Assembly (NCBI GenBank): GCA_037384445.1
Contig: JARRNY010000054.1
Location: 1 to 25,772, forward strand
Length of the DNA: 25,772 nt
Origin: Thiodiazotropha sp037384445
GTDB taxonomy: Bacteria > Pseudomonadota > Gammaproteobacteria > Chromatiales > Chromatiaceae
Direction of reading: 5' to 3'
Made by a program: the position numbers and the translations under genes. The stretch's first letter is position 1; each line of letters starts with the position of its first letter. The notes beneath the pieces are model-generated. The model was not told the origin of the DNA and did no database searches. It was given only the letters and a program-made list of their open reading frames with translations. Below are positions 8,447 through 15,439 of this stretch, piece by piece.

Positions 8447-8482
8447 TTGTCCGGGGGATGGGACCGTTAGTCCGACGGACAA
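8447..8482. promoter_or_regulatory. Inverted TTGTCCG/CGGACAA pair upstream of lipoprotein gene
   Basis: TTGTCCG (8447-8453) and CGGACAA (8476-8482) are exact reverse complements. A third overlapping half-site makes GTCCG-A-CGGAC (8470-8480). All lie in the 178-base gap between the lipoprotein and regulator genes, 83-118 bases upstream of the lipoprotein start. It is a candidate operator, and binding by the adjacent BTAD regulator is a guess from position. Confidence 0.4.
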
Positions 8483-8542
8483 TACGAGGGGGGCTATCGG
8501 AGGCGTGGATGAGGGACGCTGTTTCGGGTTCGAGCAGCTCTA

Positions 8543-11500
8543 TCAGCCGCCCAGGCTGCGGGCGTAAGTCTGGATCGCCTCGCCGGGGGCCATCGCCAGA
8601 TGGCGTTGCAGCGCGTCCCGGCAGCGCAGATAGATCCGCTGGGCGTCAGCCGGACGACCCGATTCGGCAAGGCACTTCATGAGCCGCAGATAGAGCCCCT
8701 CATCCAGGGGCTCGTGACTCAGAGCATGTTCCCAGAGTTCGATCGCGTTCTCGCAGGCACCCTCTGAGATCAGTGCCTCACCCAGCCGGCCGGCGAGGCG
8801 TACGTAACGGTCTCGCAGGCGCTCGCGGGCTGAGGTGATCCAGAGTTGCTCCTGGCCGGCGAGAAACTGGCCCTGGTAGATTCGCAGCAGGTGATCGGCC
8901 GCTTCGGCGGCGCCGAGCTGTTTGCTTGCTGTCGTGTCGGCCAGCGCCTCCAGGCACCAGCAGTCGATCCAGACCCGGCTGTGGTCGAGGCTGATCAGAC
9001 CGTTGCTGATGCGGATCGATTCGCTACCGATCAGTTTTCGCAGCCGGTAGATCAGGTTGTCGAGGGCGTGGTGCGCCTTGTCCGCTTCGGTATCGGGCCA
9101 GAGCCGGTCGCACAGGGTCGCTTTGGAAACCTGGAATCGTCCCAGGGCGATAAGGGCAGCCAGCAGCTCGAGGGGACGGCTGTGGCTGGCCTGTTCCGAA
9201 CCTAGCCGAACATTGCCAAGCAGCACCTCGAAGCGGCCCAGGGTGTGGATGCGTACCGGCCAGGGCCAGGCGGTATCGAGTTGGCTCAGCGTCTCGGGGG
9301 CGAGACCCCAGCGTTGCACCAGTCGCTGAACGAAGCCGCCGGCGATTCCCAATTCGCTGGCGAGCAGGGCCAGTTCGGCGGTCACGGGCCGCAGCAGGCC
9401 AGGATAGGCCATGATGCTCTCGCGCTCGGCGATGGCAAGGGCCCCGGCGAGCTTCTCCCCGGCGTCCTCGCGGTCACCCCGGCAGCAGGCGAGCCAGGCC
9501 TCGCCCAGGCCCAGCATCACCCTCAGCAGCTGGCTGCCGCTCTCCTCGGTCAGCTGCGCCAGCTCGTCGAGCTCCGTTCGGGCCTCCATCAGGTTGTCCT
9601 GCAGCGCCAGCGTCTGCGCCCGCAGACTGGTATTCAGTGCGCGGCCGAAATCAAACGCCAGTTGACGACACTGCGCCTTGGAGAGGGCGCACAGTTCCAG
9701 GCCCTTGCCCGGCTCTTCCTCGGCGATTGCCAGCCACCCGGCCATGAAGTCATGAGCAGCCTGGTACATGCGGTTCTCTGGCGGAGTTACCCGCTCAAGC
9801 TCCTGCAACCGCTTTTGCGCTTCGATCAGGTGGCCGCTGATGATCTCATAGTAGATGAGGTAGCTGCGGGGAATGGTGCTGAACATGCCGTCGCCGATGC
9901 GTTGGGAGAGACGCACCGCCGCCTTAAGCACTTTATCTGGTTGTGCTTCACCGGCGATGATCTGATGCAGGCCGATCATGGCGTGACCGAACAGGCGCAG
10001 CGGGCCCGGCAGACCCTCTTCGTCGAGGCGTGGCAGTAGCTGGCAGGCCATAGCGTGCATGCGGGCGATCTGACCGGTGTTGGCGTAGTGCATGATCAGG
10101 TAGGTAAAGGCCGCCTGCCTTGGTACCCGGAAGGGTACCAGGCGGACCCCGATCTCAGCCACCCGAATAAGGCGCGCCAGCCGGGGATGCCTGGGTGCCA
10201 GAATCGACATCACCGAGCCGGCCAGGGTAAGGCTCTTCAAGCGTAACGCCATGTCAGGGCAACGAGGATGGCGCTGGCGCAGTGACTCGTACTCGTCGAG
10301 CATGCGCTTGAGCGGCTTGAGGTCCTCGAACACCACCAGCATGGCCTCTGTCAGGGCCAGCCAGGCGGCGTATTGGCCGGTTACCTGCCCCTCGTCACGA
10401 AAACGGTCGAATGCCTGTTGCAGCAGGAGCCAGCCCTGTTCCCGGTCTTCGAAGCGCAGGCAGAGCCCGAGCCAGTAGCTGTGCCAGGGCGTGGTGTCAG
10501 CCACCGCCGCCGGGATCCGCTGCAGCCAGGCTTGCAGTACCTGGTAACGGCCGGCTGCGATCAGTGAATCAGCCATTACCAGTACCAGACGCAGTAATCC
10601 CGGCCAATCTTCTGCCTGGCAGCTGAGATCCGCCGCCTCCTCCAGCAGACCGTGCTTCTCAAAAGCGGCGGCGCCACGCCGGCGCAGGGCGTTGACGGCC
10701 TGCATCGATTGCGTCCGTTCCAGCTGCCTGCACAGATAGTCCCTGAGCAGGGGGTGGAAGCGATAGATCGGCTCCCGGTGTCGGCTCACCTCCATCAGTT
10801 GCCATCTTGCCGCCATCTCCGCGAGCGCTTGGTCGGCTTCCCGCGTGTCGAGGATCTCTCGAGCAAGACTCAGCGGGATGCAGGGCAGCACGGCGAGCTG
10901 CATCAACCTCTGCTGCTGTTGCGCATCCACGTCTTGCAGCAGTTCGCCAGCCAGATGGTCGAAACTCTCTGTACTCCGCACGCTGACGGCGTCCTGGGGG
11001 CTGCCTCCCCTCTGTGCCAGCAGCACCAGGGCGGCAGCCCACCCCTTGCTGAGGGCGTGCCAGTGCTCTTGTTGTTGGCGTGTCACCTGGCCGGTAATCC
11101 GTTCTACGATAGCGTGTGACTCCTCGGGCGAGAGGCGCAGGTCGTGCCAGTCGAGAGTCTCCAGCCGGCCGGCCGGTTGGAGTCGGCTTAAATCATTCGG
11201 AGGGGGGGTGCGGCTGGTGAAAAGCATTTGCGGAAGGACTGGCAGGTGCTGCATGAGATCCGCCAGCACCTGCCACTGCAGAGAGGCGTCATCCAGCTGT
11301 TCACAGCCGTCCCAAATCCAGAGTGTGTCAGCCGGCAGATGATCCGCCTGATCGTGAAGGGCGTCCCGCAGGCTGTCGAAATCGGCTTTGAAGGGATCGT
11401 CCTGTGGTGGCTTCAGGCCTGTCGCGGCATACAGGTTTCCTATGAAGCTGCGCACGTCCCGGTCCCCTGCCTCGACCCGGAACCAGATCACGGTGCCCTT

Positions 11501-11680
11501 GAAACGGGCCGCGCAGAGGGCGGCCAGCGAGGTCTTACCGGCACCCGCCGGCGCGCCGATCCAGATGCTGCGGCGGGATTCCGCGGCATTGTCGATGCGA
11601 CGCAACAGGCGATCACGGGGATGCAGCGCCTGCACATTCGGGGCGATGAATTTGATCTGTCGACGTTTCGTTTTCAGCAT
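8543..11680 (-). CDS. STAND-type ATPase transcriptional regulator with SARP/BTAD C-terminal module
   Basis: A 1045-residue regulator. Residues 42-51 (GAPAGAGKTS) are a Walker A motif, and LWIWDGCEQLDD at 120-131 is the likely Walker B. The N-terminal third thus resembles the MalT/LuxR-type STAND ATPase module. Residues about 330-790 are helical, TPR-like repeats. From about 811 there is a winged-helix OmpR/SARP-like DNA-binding domain (IHTLGRFEVLLG, LCDRLWPDTEADKA, LDNLIYRLRKLIG). The bacterial transcriptional activator domain follows to the end (YQGQFLAGQEQLWITSARER, RLMKCLAESGRPADAQRIY). Unlike MalT it lacks a C-terminal LuxR HTH. STAND regulators are usually ATP-bound switches triggered by an inducer. 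The start codon has only a weak ribosome binding site. The adjacent lipoprotein gene is the most obvious target. Confidence 0.88.
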   Translation of the reverse strand: MLKTKRRQIKFIAPNVQALHPRDRLLRRIDNAAESRRSIWIGAPAGAGKTSLAALCAARFKGTVIWFRVEAGDRDVRSFIGNLYAATGLKPPQDDPFKADFDSLRDALHDQADHLPADTLWIWDGCEQLDDASLQWQVLADLMQHLPVLPQMLFTSRTPPPNDLSRLQPAGRLETLDWHDLRLSPEESHAIVERITGQVTRQQQEHWHALSKGWAAALVLLAQRGGSPQDAVSVRSTESFDHLAGELLQDVDAQQQQRLMQLAVLPCIPLSLAREILDTREADQALAEMAARWQLMEVSRHREPIYRFHPLLRDYLCRQLERTQSMQAVNALRRRGAAAFEKHGLLEEAADLSCQAEDWPGLLRLVLVMADSLIAAGRYQVLQAWLQRIPAAVADTTPWHSYWLGLCLRFEDREQGWLLLQQAFDRFRDEGQVTGQYAAWLALTEAMLVVFEDLKPLKRMLDEYESLRQRHPRCPDMALRLKSLTLAGSVMSILAPRHPRLARLIRVAEIGVRLVPFRVPRQAAFTYLIMHYANTGQIARMHAMACQLLPRLDEEGLPGPLRLFGHAMIGLHQIIAGEAQPDKVLKAAVRLSQRIGDGMFSTIPRSYLIYYEIISGHLIEAQKRLQELERVTPPENRMYQAAHDFMAGWLAIAEEEPGKGLELCALSKAQCRQLAFDFGRALNTSLRAQTLALQDNLMEARTELDELAQLTEESGSQLLRVMLGLGEAWLACCRGDREDAGEKLAGALAIAERESIMAYPGLLRPVTAELALLASELGIAGGFVQRLVQRWGLAPETLSQLDTAWPWPVRIHTLGRFEVLLGNVRLGSEQASHSRPLELLAALIALGRFQVSKATLCDRLWPDTEADKAHHALDNLIYRLRKLIGSESIRISNGLISLDHSRVWIDCWCLEALADTTASKQLGAAEAADHLLRIYQGQFLAGQEQLWITSARERLRDRYVRLAGRLGEALISEGACENAIELWEHALSHEPLDEGLYLRLMKCLAESGRPADAQRIYLRCRDALQRHLAMAPGEAIQTYARSLGG

Positions 11681-11800
11681 CGCTGCCCGCTACCCGGCTT
11701 GTCCCGTTGTCTCTTCGCCCCTGGCCGACTCCTTTTCTGGCGGGGCATCCGGCTTCGATTATGGACGAAATCCCTAAATCGATGCCAGGCCGAAGAGGCG

Positions 11801-12613
11801 CTAGGCCCGTAGCATGGCGATGACCTCCGCCGTCTCCGGACGTACGCCGCGCCAGAGCGAGAAGGACTCCGCCGCCTGCTCCACCAGCATGCCGAGGCCG
11901 TCCAGGGAGCGGGCTGCATGGTGTTCGCGTCCCCAGAGTTGGAACGGTGTGGCCTGACGGCTGTAGAGCATGTCGTAGCACCAGCCGTTGCTGTCCAGCA
12001 GGCCGTCCGGCAGGTCCGGTACTTCGCCTGACAAGCCGGAGGAGGTGCCGTTGATGATGAGATCGAACTGCATGCCCTCCAGTTCGTCGAGTCCGCAGCC
12101 CGCTACCTGTCCATAGCTTGAGAGTCCATTGGCCAGAGAGTAGGCCTTGGCTGCGGTGCGGTTGGCGATGATGACCCGTTTGGGTTGTTGCTCCAACAGC
12201 GGGCGCATGACGCCGCGCACAGCGCCACCGGCGCCCAGCATGAGGATGCGTTTGCCTTCAAAACGGAAGCCCTGGTTGAGCGTGAGATCGCGTACCAGAC
12301 CAATGCCATCGGTGTTGTCGCCGCGCAGGGTGTTGTTGTCGAGGCGTATGAGTGTATTCACCGCGCCCGCTGTGTGTGCACGCGGACTCAACTCATCGGC
12401 CAGACGCCAGGCCTGCTCCTTGAAGGGGACGGTGACATTGAGGCCCTGGCCCCCCTCGGCCAGAAAGCGACGCACGTCGCCGGCGAAATCGTCCGGATTG
12501 CCCAGCAGGCGGACATACTCTATCGGCTCGCCGGTCTGGCGGGCGAAGGCGGTGTGGATTTCGGGGGACTTGCTGTGTTCGATAGGGTTGCCGATGACGG
12601 CGTATTTGTCCAT
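11801..12613 (-). CDS. aroE: Shikimate 5-dehydrogenase
   Basis: A 270-residue enzyme that reduces 3-dehydroshikimate to shikimate with NADPH in aromatic amino acid biosynthesis. The opening YAVIGNPIEHSKSP supplies the shikimate-binding serines. NVTVPFKE carries the catalytic Lys65, GDNTDG the paired Asp102, GAGGA at 127-131 is the nucleotide loop, and NRT at 151-153 is the NADP-binding segment. Length and motif order match AroE of gammaproteobacteria. It is on the same strand as hemB, which lies upstream across 284 bases holding two inverted repeats. No truncation is seen. Confidence 0.96.
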   Translation of the reverse strand: MDKYAVIGNPIEHSKSPEIHTAFARQTGEPIEYVRLLGNPDDFAGDVRRFLAEGGQGLNVTVPFKEQAWRLADELSPRAHTAGAVNTLIRLDNNTLRGDNTDGIGLVRDLTLNQGFRFEGKRILMLGAGGAVRGVMRPLLEQQPKRVIIANRTAAKAYSLANGLSSYGQVAGCGLDELEGMQFDLIINGTSSGLSGEVPDLPDGLLDSNGWCYDMLYSRQATPFQLWGREHHAARSLDGLGMLVEQAAESFSLWRGVRPETAEVIAMLRA

Positions 12614-12700
12614 GGCGCGTTTTATCAGTCAGTGTGGAAGTCGAAGAAAATTATGCGTGATGCGTTTTGAGTTGGCGGTGTGCGCTTTGTTCGCGATTTA

Positions 12701-12866
12701 CCCCCTCTCCCTGGCCCTCTCCCGCGAGGGGAGAGGGGACGTCCTTTTCGGCTGTTTCAATAGCTTCCGGACAGGTTGTAGGAACAAGCCATCCAGATAG
12801 ATCCGCTCCTGATTCATGATTCATGCATTCCCTCTCCCCTCGCGGGAGAGGGCCAGGGAGAGGGGG
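12701..12866. repeat. Perfect 37-bp inverted repeat pair between aroE and hemB
   Basis: The 37 bases at 12701-12737 are the exact reverse complement of those at 12830-12866. Each arm is GC-rich and also carries its own internal hairpin (CCCTCTCCC-GCGA-GGGGAGAGGG type). The arms bracket 92 bases without a gene. The right arm is followed by CCCGTGAGCGCAGCGAA, as at the related copy near 5162. This may be a small non-autonomous element or a pair of REP-like units; it could also act as a terminator downstream of hemB. Confidence 0.75.
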
Positions 12867-12897
12867 AGTAAACCCCGTGAGCGCAGCGAACGCCGGC

Positions 12898-13905
12898 CTA
12901 TTCGCTCAGCCACTCAGCCGCCTGCTTGGCGAAGTAGGTCAGGATGCCGTCGCAGCCGGCGCGTTTGATGCACAGCAGGGACTCCATCACCACGGCCCGC
13001 TCATCGAGCCAGCCGTTCTGCGACGCCGCCTTGAGCATGGCGTACTCGCCGCTCACCTGGTAGGCGAAGGTGGGCACCTGGAAGGTCTCCTTCACTCGGC
13101 GCACGATGTCGAGATAGGGCATGCCCGGTTTCACCATCACCATATCAGCCCCCTCCTGCAGATCGAGGCCGACTTCGTGCAGGGCCTCATCACTGTTGGC
13201 CGGGTCCATCTGGTAGCTGTACTTGTTGCCGGCGCCGAGATTGGCTGCAGAGCCGACCGCATCCCGGAAGGGACCGTAGAAGCTGGAGGCGTACTTGGCG
13301 GCATAGGACATGATCCGGGTGTAGATATAGCCGTTGGCCTCCAGGGCCTCGCGGATAGCGCCGATGCGTCCGTCCATCATATCCGAGGGGGCGACGATGT
13401 CGGCGCCGGCTTCGGCGTGGGAGAGGGCCTGTTTCACCAGCACCGCCTTGGTCTCGTCATTCAGGACATAACCGCTGTCGTCGATGAGGCCGTCCTGGCC
13501 GTGGGTGGTGAAGGGGTCGAGGGCCACGTCGGTCATGATGCCCAGTTCAGGTAGCGCTGCCTTCAGGGCGCGCACGGCCCGTTGGGCCAGGCCATCGGGG
13601 TTGAAGGCCTCGCAGGCGTCCTCGCTCTTGGCCGACAGGGGTGTGACCGGAAACAGCGCCATGACGGGAACGCCCAGGTTGTGGACCGCCTTCGCCTCCT
13701 CTACCAGCAGGTCGATGCTGAGACGTTCGACGCCGGGCATGGAGGGTACCGCCTCCCGCTGTCCCTCACCCTCCAGCACGAACACCGGGTAGATGAAATC
13801 GGCTGGCGACAGCTCGGTCTCCCGCATCAGGCGGCGAGAGAAGTCATCGCGGCGCATGCGGCGCATACGGGTGGCGGGGAAGGGGGATCGGCTGCTGCTC
13901 GACAT
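12898..13905 (-). CDS. hemB: Delta-aminolevulinic acid dehydratase (porphobilinogen synthase)
   Basis: Condenses two 5-aminolevulinate molecules into porphobilinogen in tetrapyrrole synthesis. The protein is 335 residues from the ATG at 13905 (MSSSSRSPFPATRMRRMRR). The frame continues upstream to 14226, but that part overlaps the divergent thioredoxin-like gene and is not HemB-like. The Schiff-base lysines are Lys204 (in YAAKYASSFYGPFRDA) and Lys259 (MVMVKPGMPYLDI). The metal segment reads VALDPFTTHGQDG: the three cysteines that bind catalytic zinc in E. coli-type enzymes are absent, as in the magnesium-dependent Pseudomonas type. The intergenic space to the divergent thioredoxin gene is at most 87 bases. 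Confidence 0.96.
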   Translation of the reverse strand: MSSSSRSPFPATRMRRMRRDDFSRRLMRETELSPADFIYPVFVLEGEGQREAVPSMPGVERLSIDLLVEEAKAVHNLGVPVMALFPVTPLSAKSEDACEAFNPDGLAQRAVRALKAALPELGIMTDVALDPFTTHGQDGLIDDSGYVLNDETKAVLVKQALSHAEAGADIVAPSDMMDGRIGAIREALEANGYIYTRIMSYAAKYASSFYGPFRDAVGSAANLGAGNKYSYQMDPANSDEALHEVGLDLQEGADMVMVKPGMPYLDIVRRVKETFQVPTFAYQVSGEYAMLKAASQNGWLDERAVVMESLLCIKRAGCDGILTYFAKQAAEWLSE

Positions 13906-13992
13906 GGGCTGGCCTCTGATTCTTGGGTAAAAGCGTAAAGATAACCTATCATGCACGCCCCAAACCACTTCCGACTGATGAGTGTGCTGACC

Positions 13993-14373
13993 ATGAGCCA
14001 CAAAAACGCCACATCGCCCTACATTTTTGACGTGGACGAAGCGACTTACGATGACAAAGTGATCCAGGCTTCCCACCAGCAACCCATTCTGGTCGACTTC
14101 TGGGCCGAGTGGTGCGCCCCCTGCCTCTCCCTCTCGCCGGCATTGGAGCGAGTGATCGATGAGATGGAGGGTCTGGTGCTGCTGGCCAAGGTGGAGGTCG
14201 ACGACAATATGCATCTGGCCGGCCACTACCGTCTACGCGGTTTTCCCACGGTGATCCTGTTTGTGGATGGTGAAGAGGCAGGCCGTTTTCATGGTTCGCG
14301 AGCGAGTCACTGGCTCAGAGAGTGGATCGAAGAACATCTGGGAGACTATCTGGGCCGGGCAAGTGGTGATTAA
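13993..14373 (+). CDS. Thioredoxin-like protein (WCAPC)
   Basis: A single-domain thioredoxin-fold protein of 126 residues if started at 13993 (MSHKN). The core shows ILVDFWAEWCAPC with the redox-active CxxC, then a central VEVDDN strand and the conserved cis-proline in RGFPTVILFVDGE. The Ala between the cysteines (CAPC rather than CGPC) occurs in several thioredoxin and CnoX-like proteins. The frame also has ATGs at 13951 and 13978; none has a clear ribosome binding site. The 13993 start gives an N-terminal length closest to thioredoxins. It probably acts in cytoplasmic thiol-disulfide exchange, as no signal peptide is seen. It is divergent from hemB. Confidence 0.88.
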   Translation: MSHKNATSPYIFDVDEATYDDKVIQASHQQPILVDFWAEWCAPCLSLSPALERVIDEMEGLVLLAKVEVDDNMHLAGHYRLRGFPTVILFVDGEEAGRFHGSRASHWLREWIEEHLGDYLGRASGD

Positions 14374-14702
14374 TGGGCGTGAGTATGTGAAGTAGATTCA
14401 TAAATCTCGACAGTCTCTGCGAAGAGTGGAGTCTGAAGGGGAAATATCTCAGTAATTACAGAGAGTTAAGCATTTATGCCGATTTATGAACAGATCATTA
14501 TAATTGGCTAAAGTTCTTGCCGGTGAGGCCGAAATCATAAGTAACAGCAGCGTTAATGGTTTCGATCCTCCTCCGGCGCTATAAACAAGCGCATTAAACC
14601 CACCCAATCTTAAACATAGAAGAATACACCTATCATCTGCTCTTTCAACGCCACTTCAGTGTGGAATGCTGGAACTTTCTTGATATTCACTGGGATCATG
14701 AA
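14374..14702. other. AT-rich gene-free island
   Basis: Four 60-base rows counted by hand (14401-14520 and 14581-14700) give about 39 percent GC, well below the surrounding genes. No start-to-stop gene with family resemblance is seen. A stop-to-stop open stretch on the plus strand (about 14598-14756) has no initiation codon but translates to aromatic-rich sequence such as FSVECWNFLDIHWDHELYF, which could be a relic or chance. The island abuts the abnormal end of tsaC. Confidence 0.55.
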
Positions 14703-15209
14703 TTATACTTCTTTGATACCATAAAAAAAGGCGAAAAGGGGGATTCTTACCTGTAGCGGCGTGCGGGCGGGTGGACGGCCACTCTGATTGGCGCTGGTGG
14801 AGACCAGGGGCATATCGGCGGCTCGGCATAGCGCAGAGGCGATTGGGTGGGCGGTGACACGCATCGCCAGTGTCGAATGGCTGCCTGTGAGCCAGGCTGG
14901 GACCCAGGGCGCAGCTGGCAGCAGCCAGGTAAAGGGGCCGGGCCAGTCTCGGCTGATCTCAGCCAGTCGATGTTTGTCGATATCGCCGATGAAGGGGCGG
15001 AGTCGCTCGAAGTCGTCCGCAATCAGAATTACGCCTTTGCTCACATCCCGTTGCTTGATCCTCAGCAGCCGCGACACCGCCGACTCATTCAGTGGGTCAC
15101 AGCCGAGCCCGAAAACCGATTCGGTGGGATAGGCCAGGATAGCGCCCTGCTGCAGTAAGTGAGCGGCCTGTCTCAGGCGCCAGGGAGTGGTGGGGCAGTG
15201 TTGCGACAT
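14703..15209 (-). pseudogene. tsaC: Threonylcarbamoyl-AMP synthase (TsaC/YrdC-type) with replaced C terminus
   Basis: TsaC makes threonylcarbamoyl-AMP from threonine, bicarbonate and ATP for the t6A37 tRNA modification. From the ATG at 15209 the protein is 168 residues. AYPTESVFGLGCDP, the IKQRDVSKGVILI segment and LVSTSANQSG (137-144) match the family closely. After RPPARTPLQV (145-154) the match stops. The last 14 residues (ending FYGIKEV) are unlike any TsaC, and about 35 expected residues are missing, including the conserved PSEIRD-like segment. The change coincides with the edge of the AT-rich island near 14750. The gene is therefore probably a C-terminally broken copy, though partial function cannot be ruled out. 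An intact TsaC or Sua5 should exist elsewhere, because the modification is usually essential. The longer upstream frame to 15287 is not family-like. Confidence 0.75.
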
Positions 15210-15340
15210 ATCTGTGTGACGCTCTAATCCGGCTAAGCTCAATGCGCTGGACAATAACCCAAGGTCTGGCTCGACAACAAATCCCATCAGTTTGGGGAGT
15301 TAGCGAGCGCTGCCGATTTGTGGAATAGTTAGCGCCAAGC

Positions 15341-15365
15341 CCTCTGAATCCGGCGATTCGAGAGG
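15341..15365. promoter_or_regulatory. Imperfect dyad between tsaC and the sensor gene
   Basis: CCTCTGAATC (15341-15350) and GATTCGAGAGG (15355-15365) pair around CGGC with one bulged base. It lies in the 230-base divergent region, 75 bases before the sensor start. It could be an operator or an RNA hairpin. Confidence 0.3.
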
Positions 15366-15439
15366 CATGCAGGGATGTCTGGCTCATGCGAGTGTGTTTG
15401 CATGGAATCAACCCTTAGATGGAACGAGTATCTGCCTGA

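Noticed and set aside
9245..10039. 264-codon plus-strand frame within the STAND/BTAD gene
   Set aside because: It is antisense to a long, well-supported coding sequence and its composition reflects complementary helical codons.
13906..14226. N-terminal extension of hemB by 107 residues
   Set aside because: It would overlap the thioredoxin-like coding sequence and does not resemble HemB; MSSSS at 13905 fits family length.
14552..14582. tRNA 3'-end-like sequence (TTCGATCC followed by CCGGCGC)
   Set aside because: The T-arm stem does not pair, the base before TTC is not G, and no acceptor 5' half or anticodon arm is found upstream.
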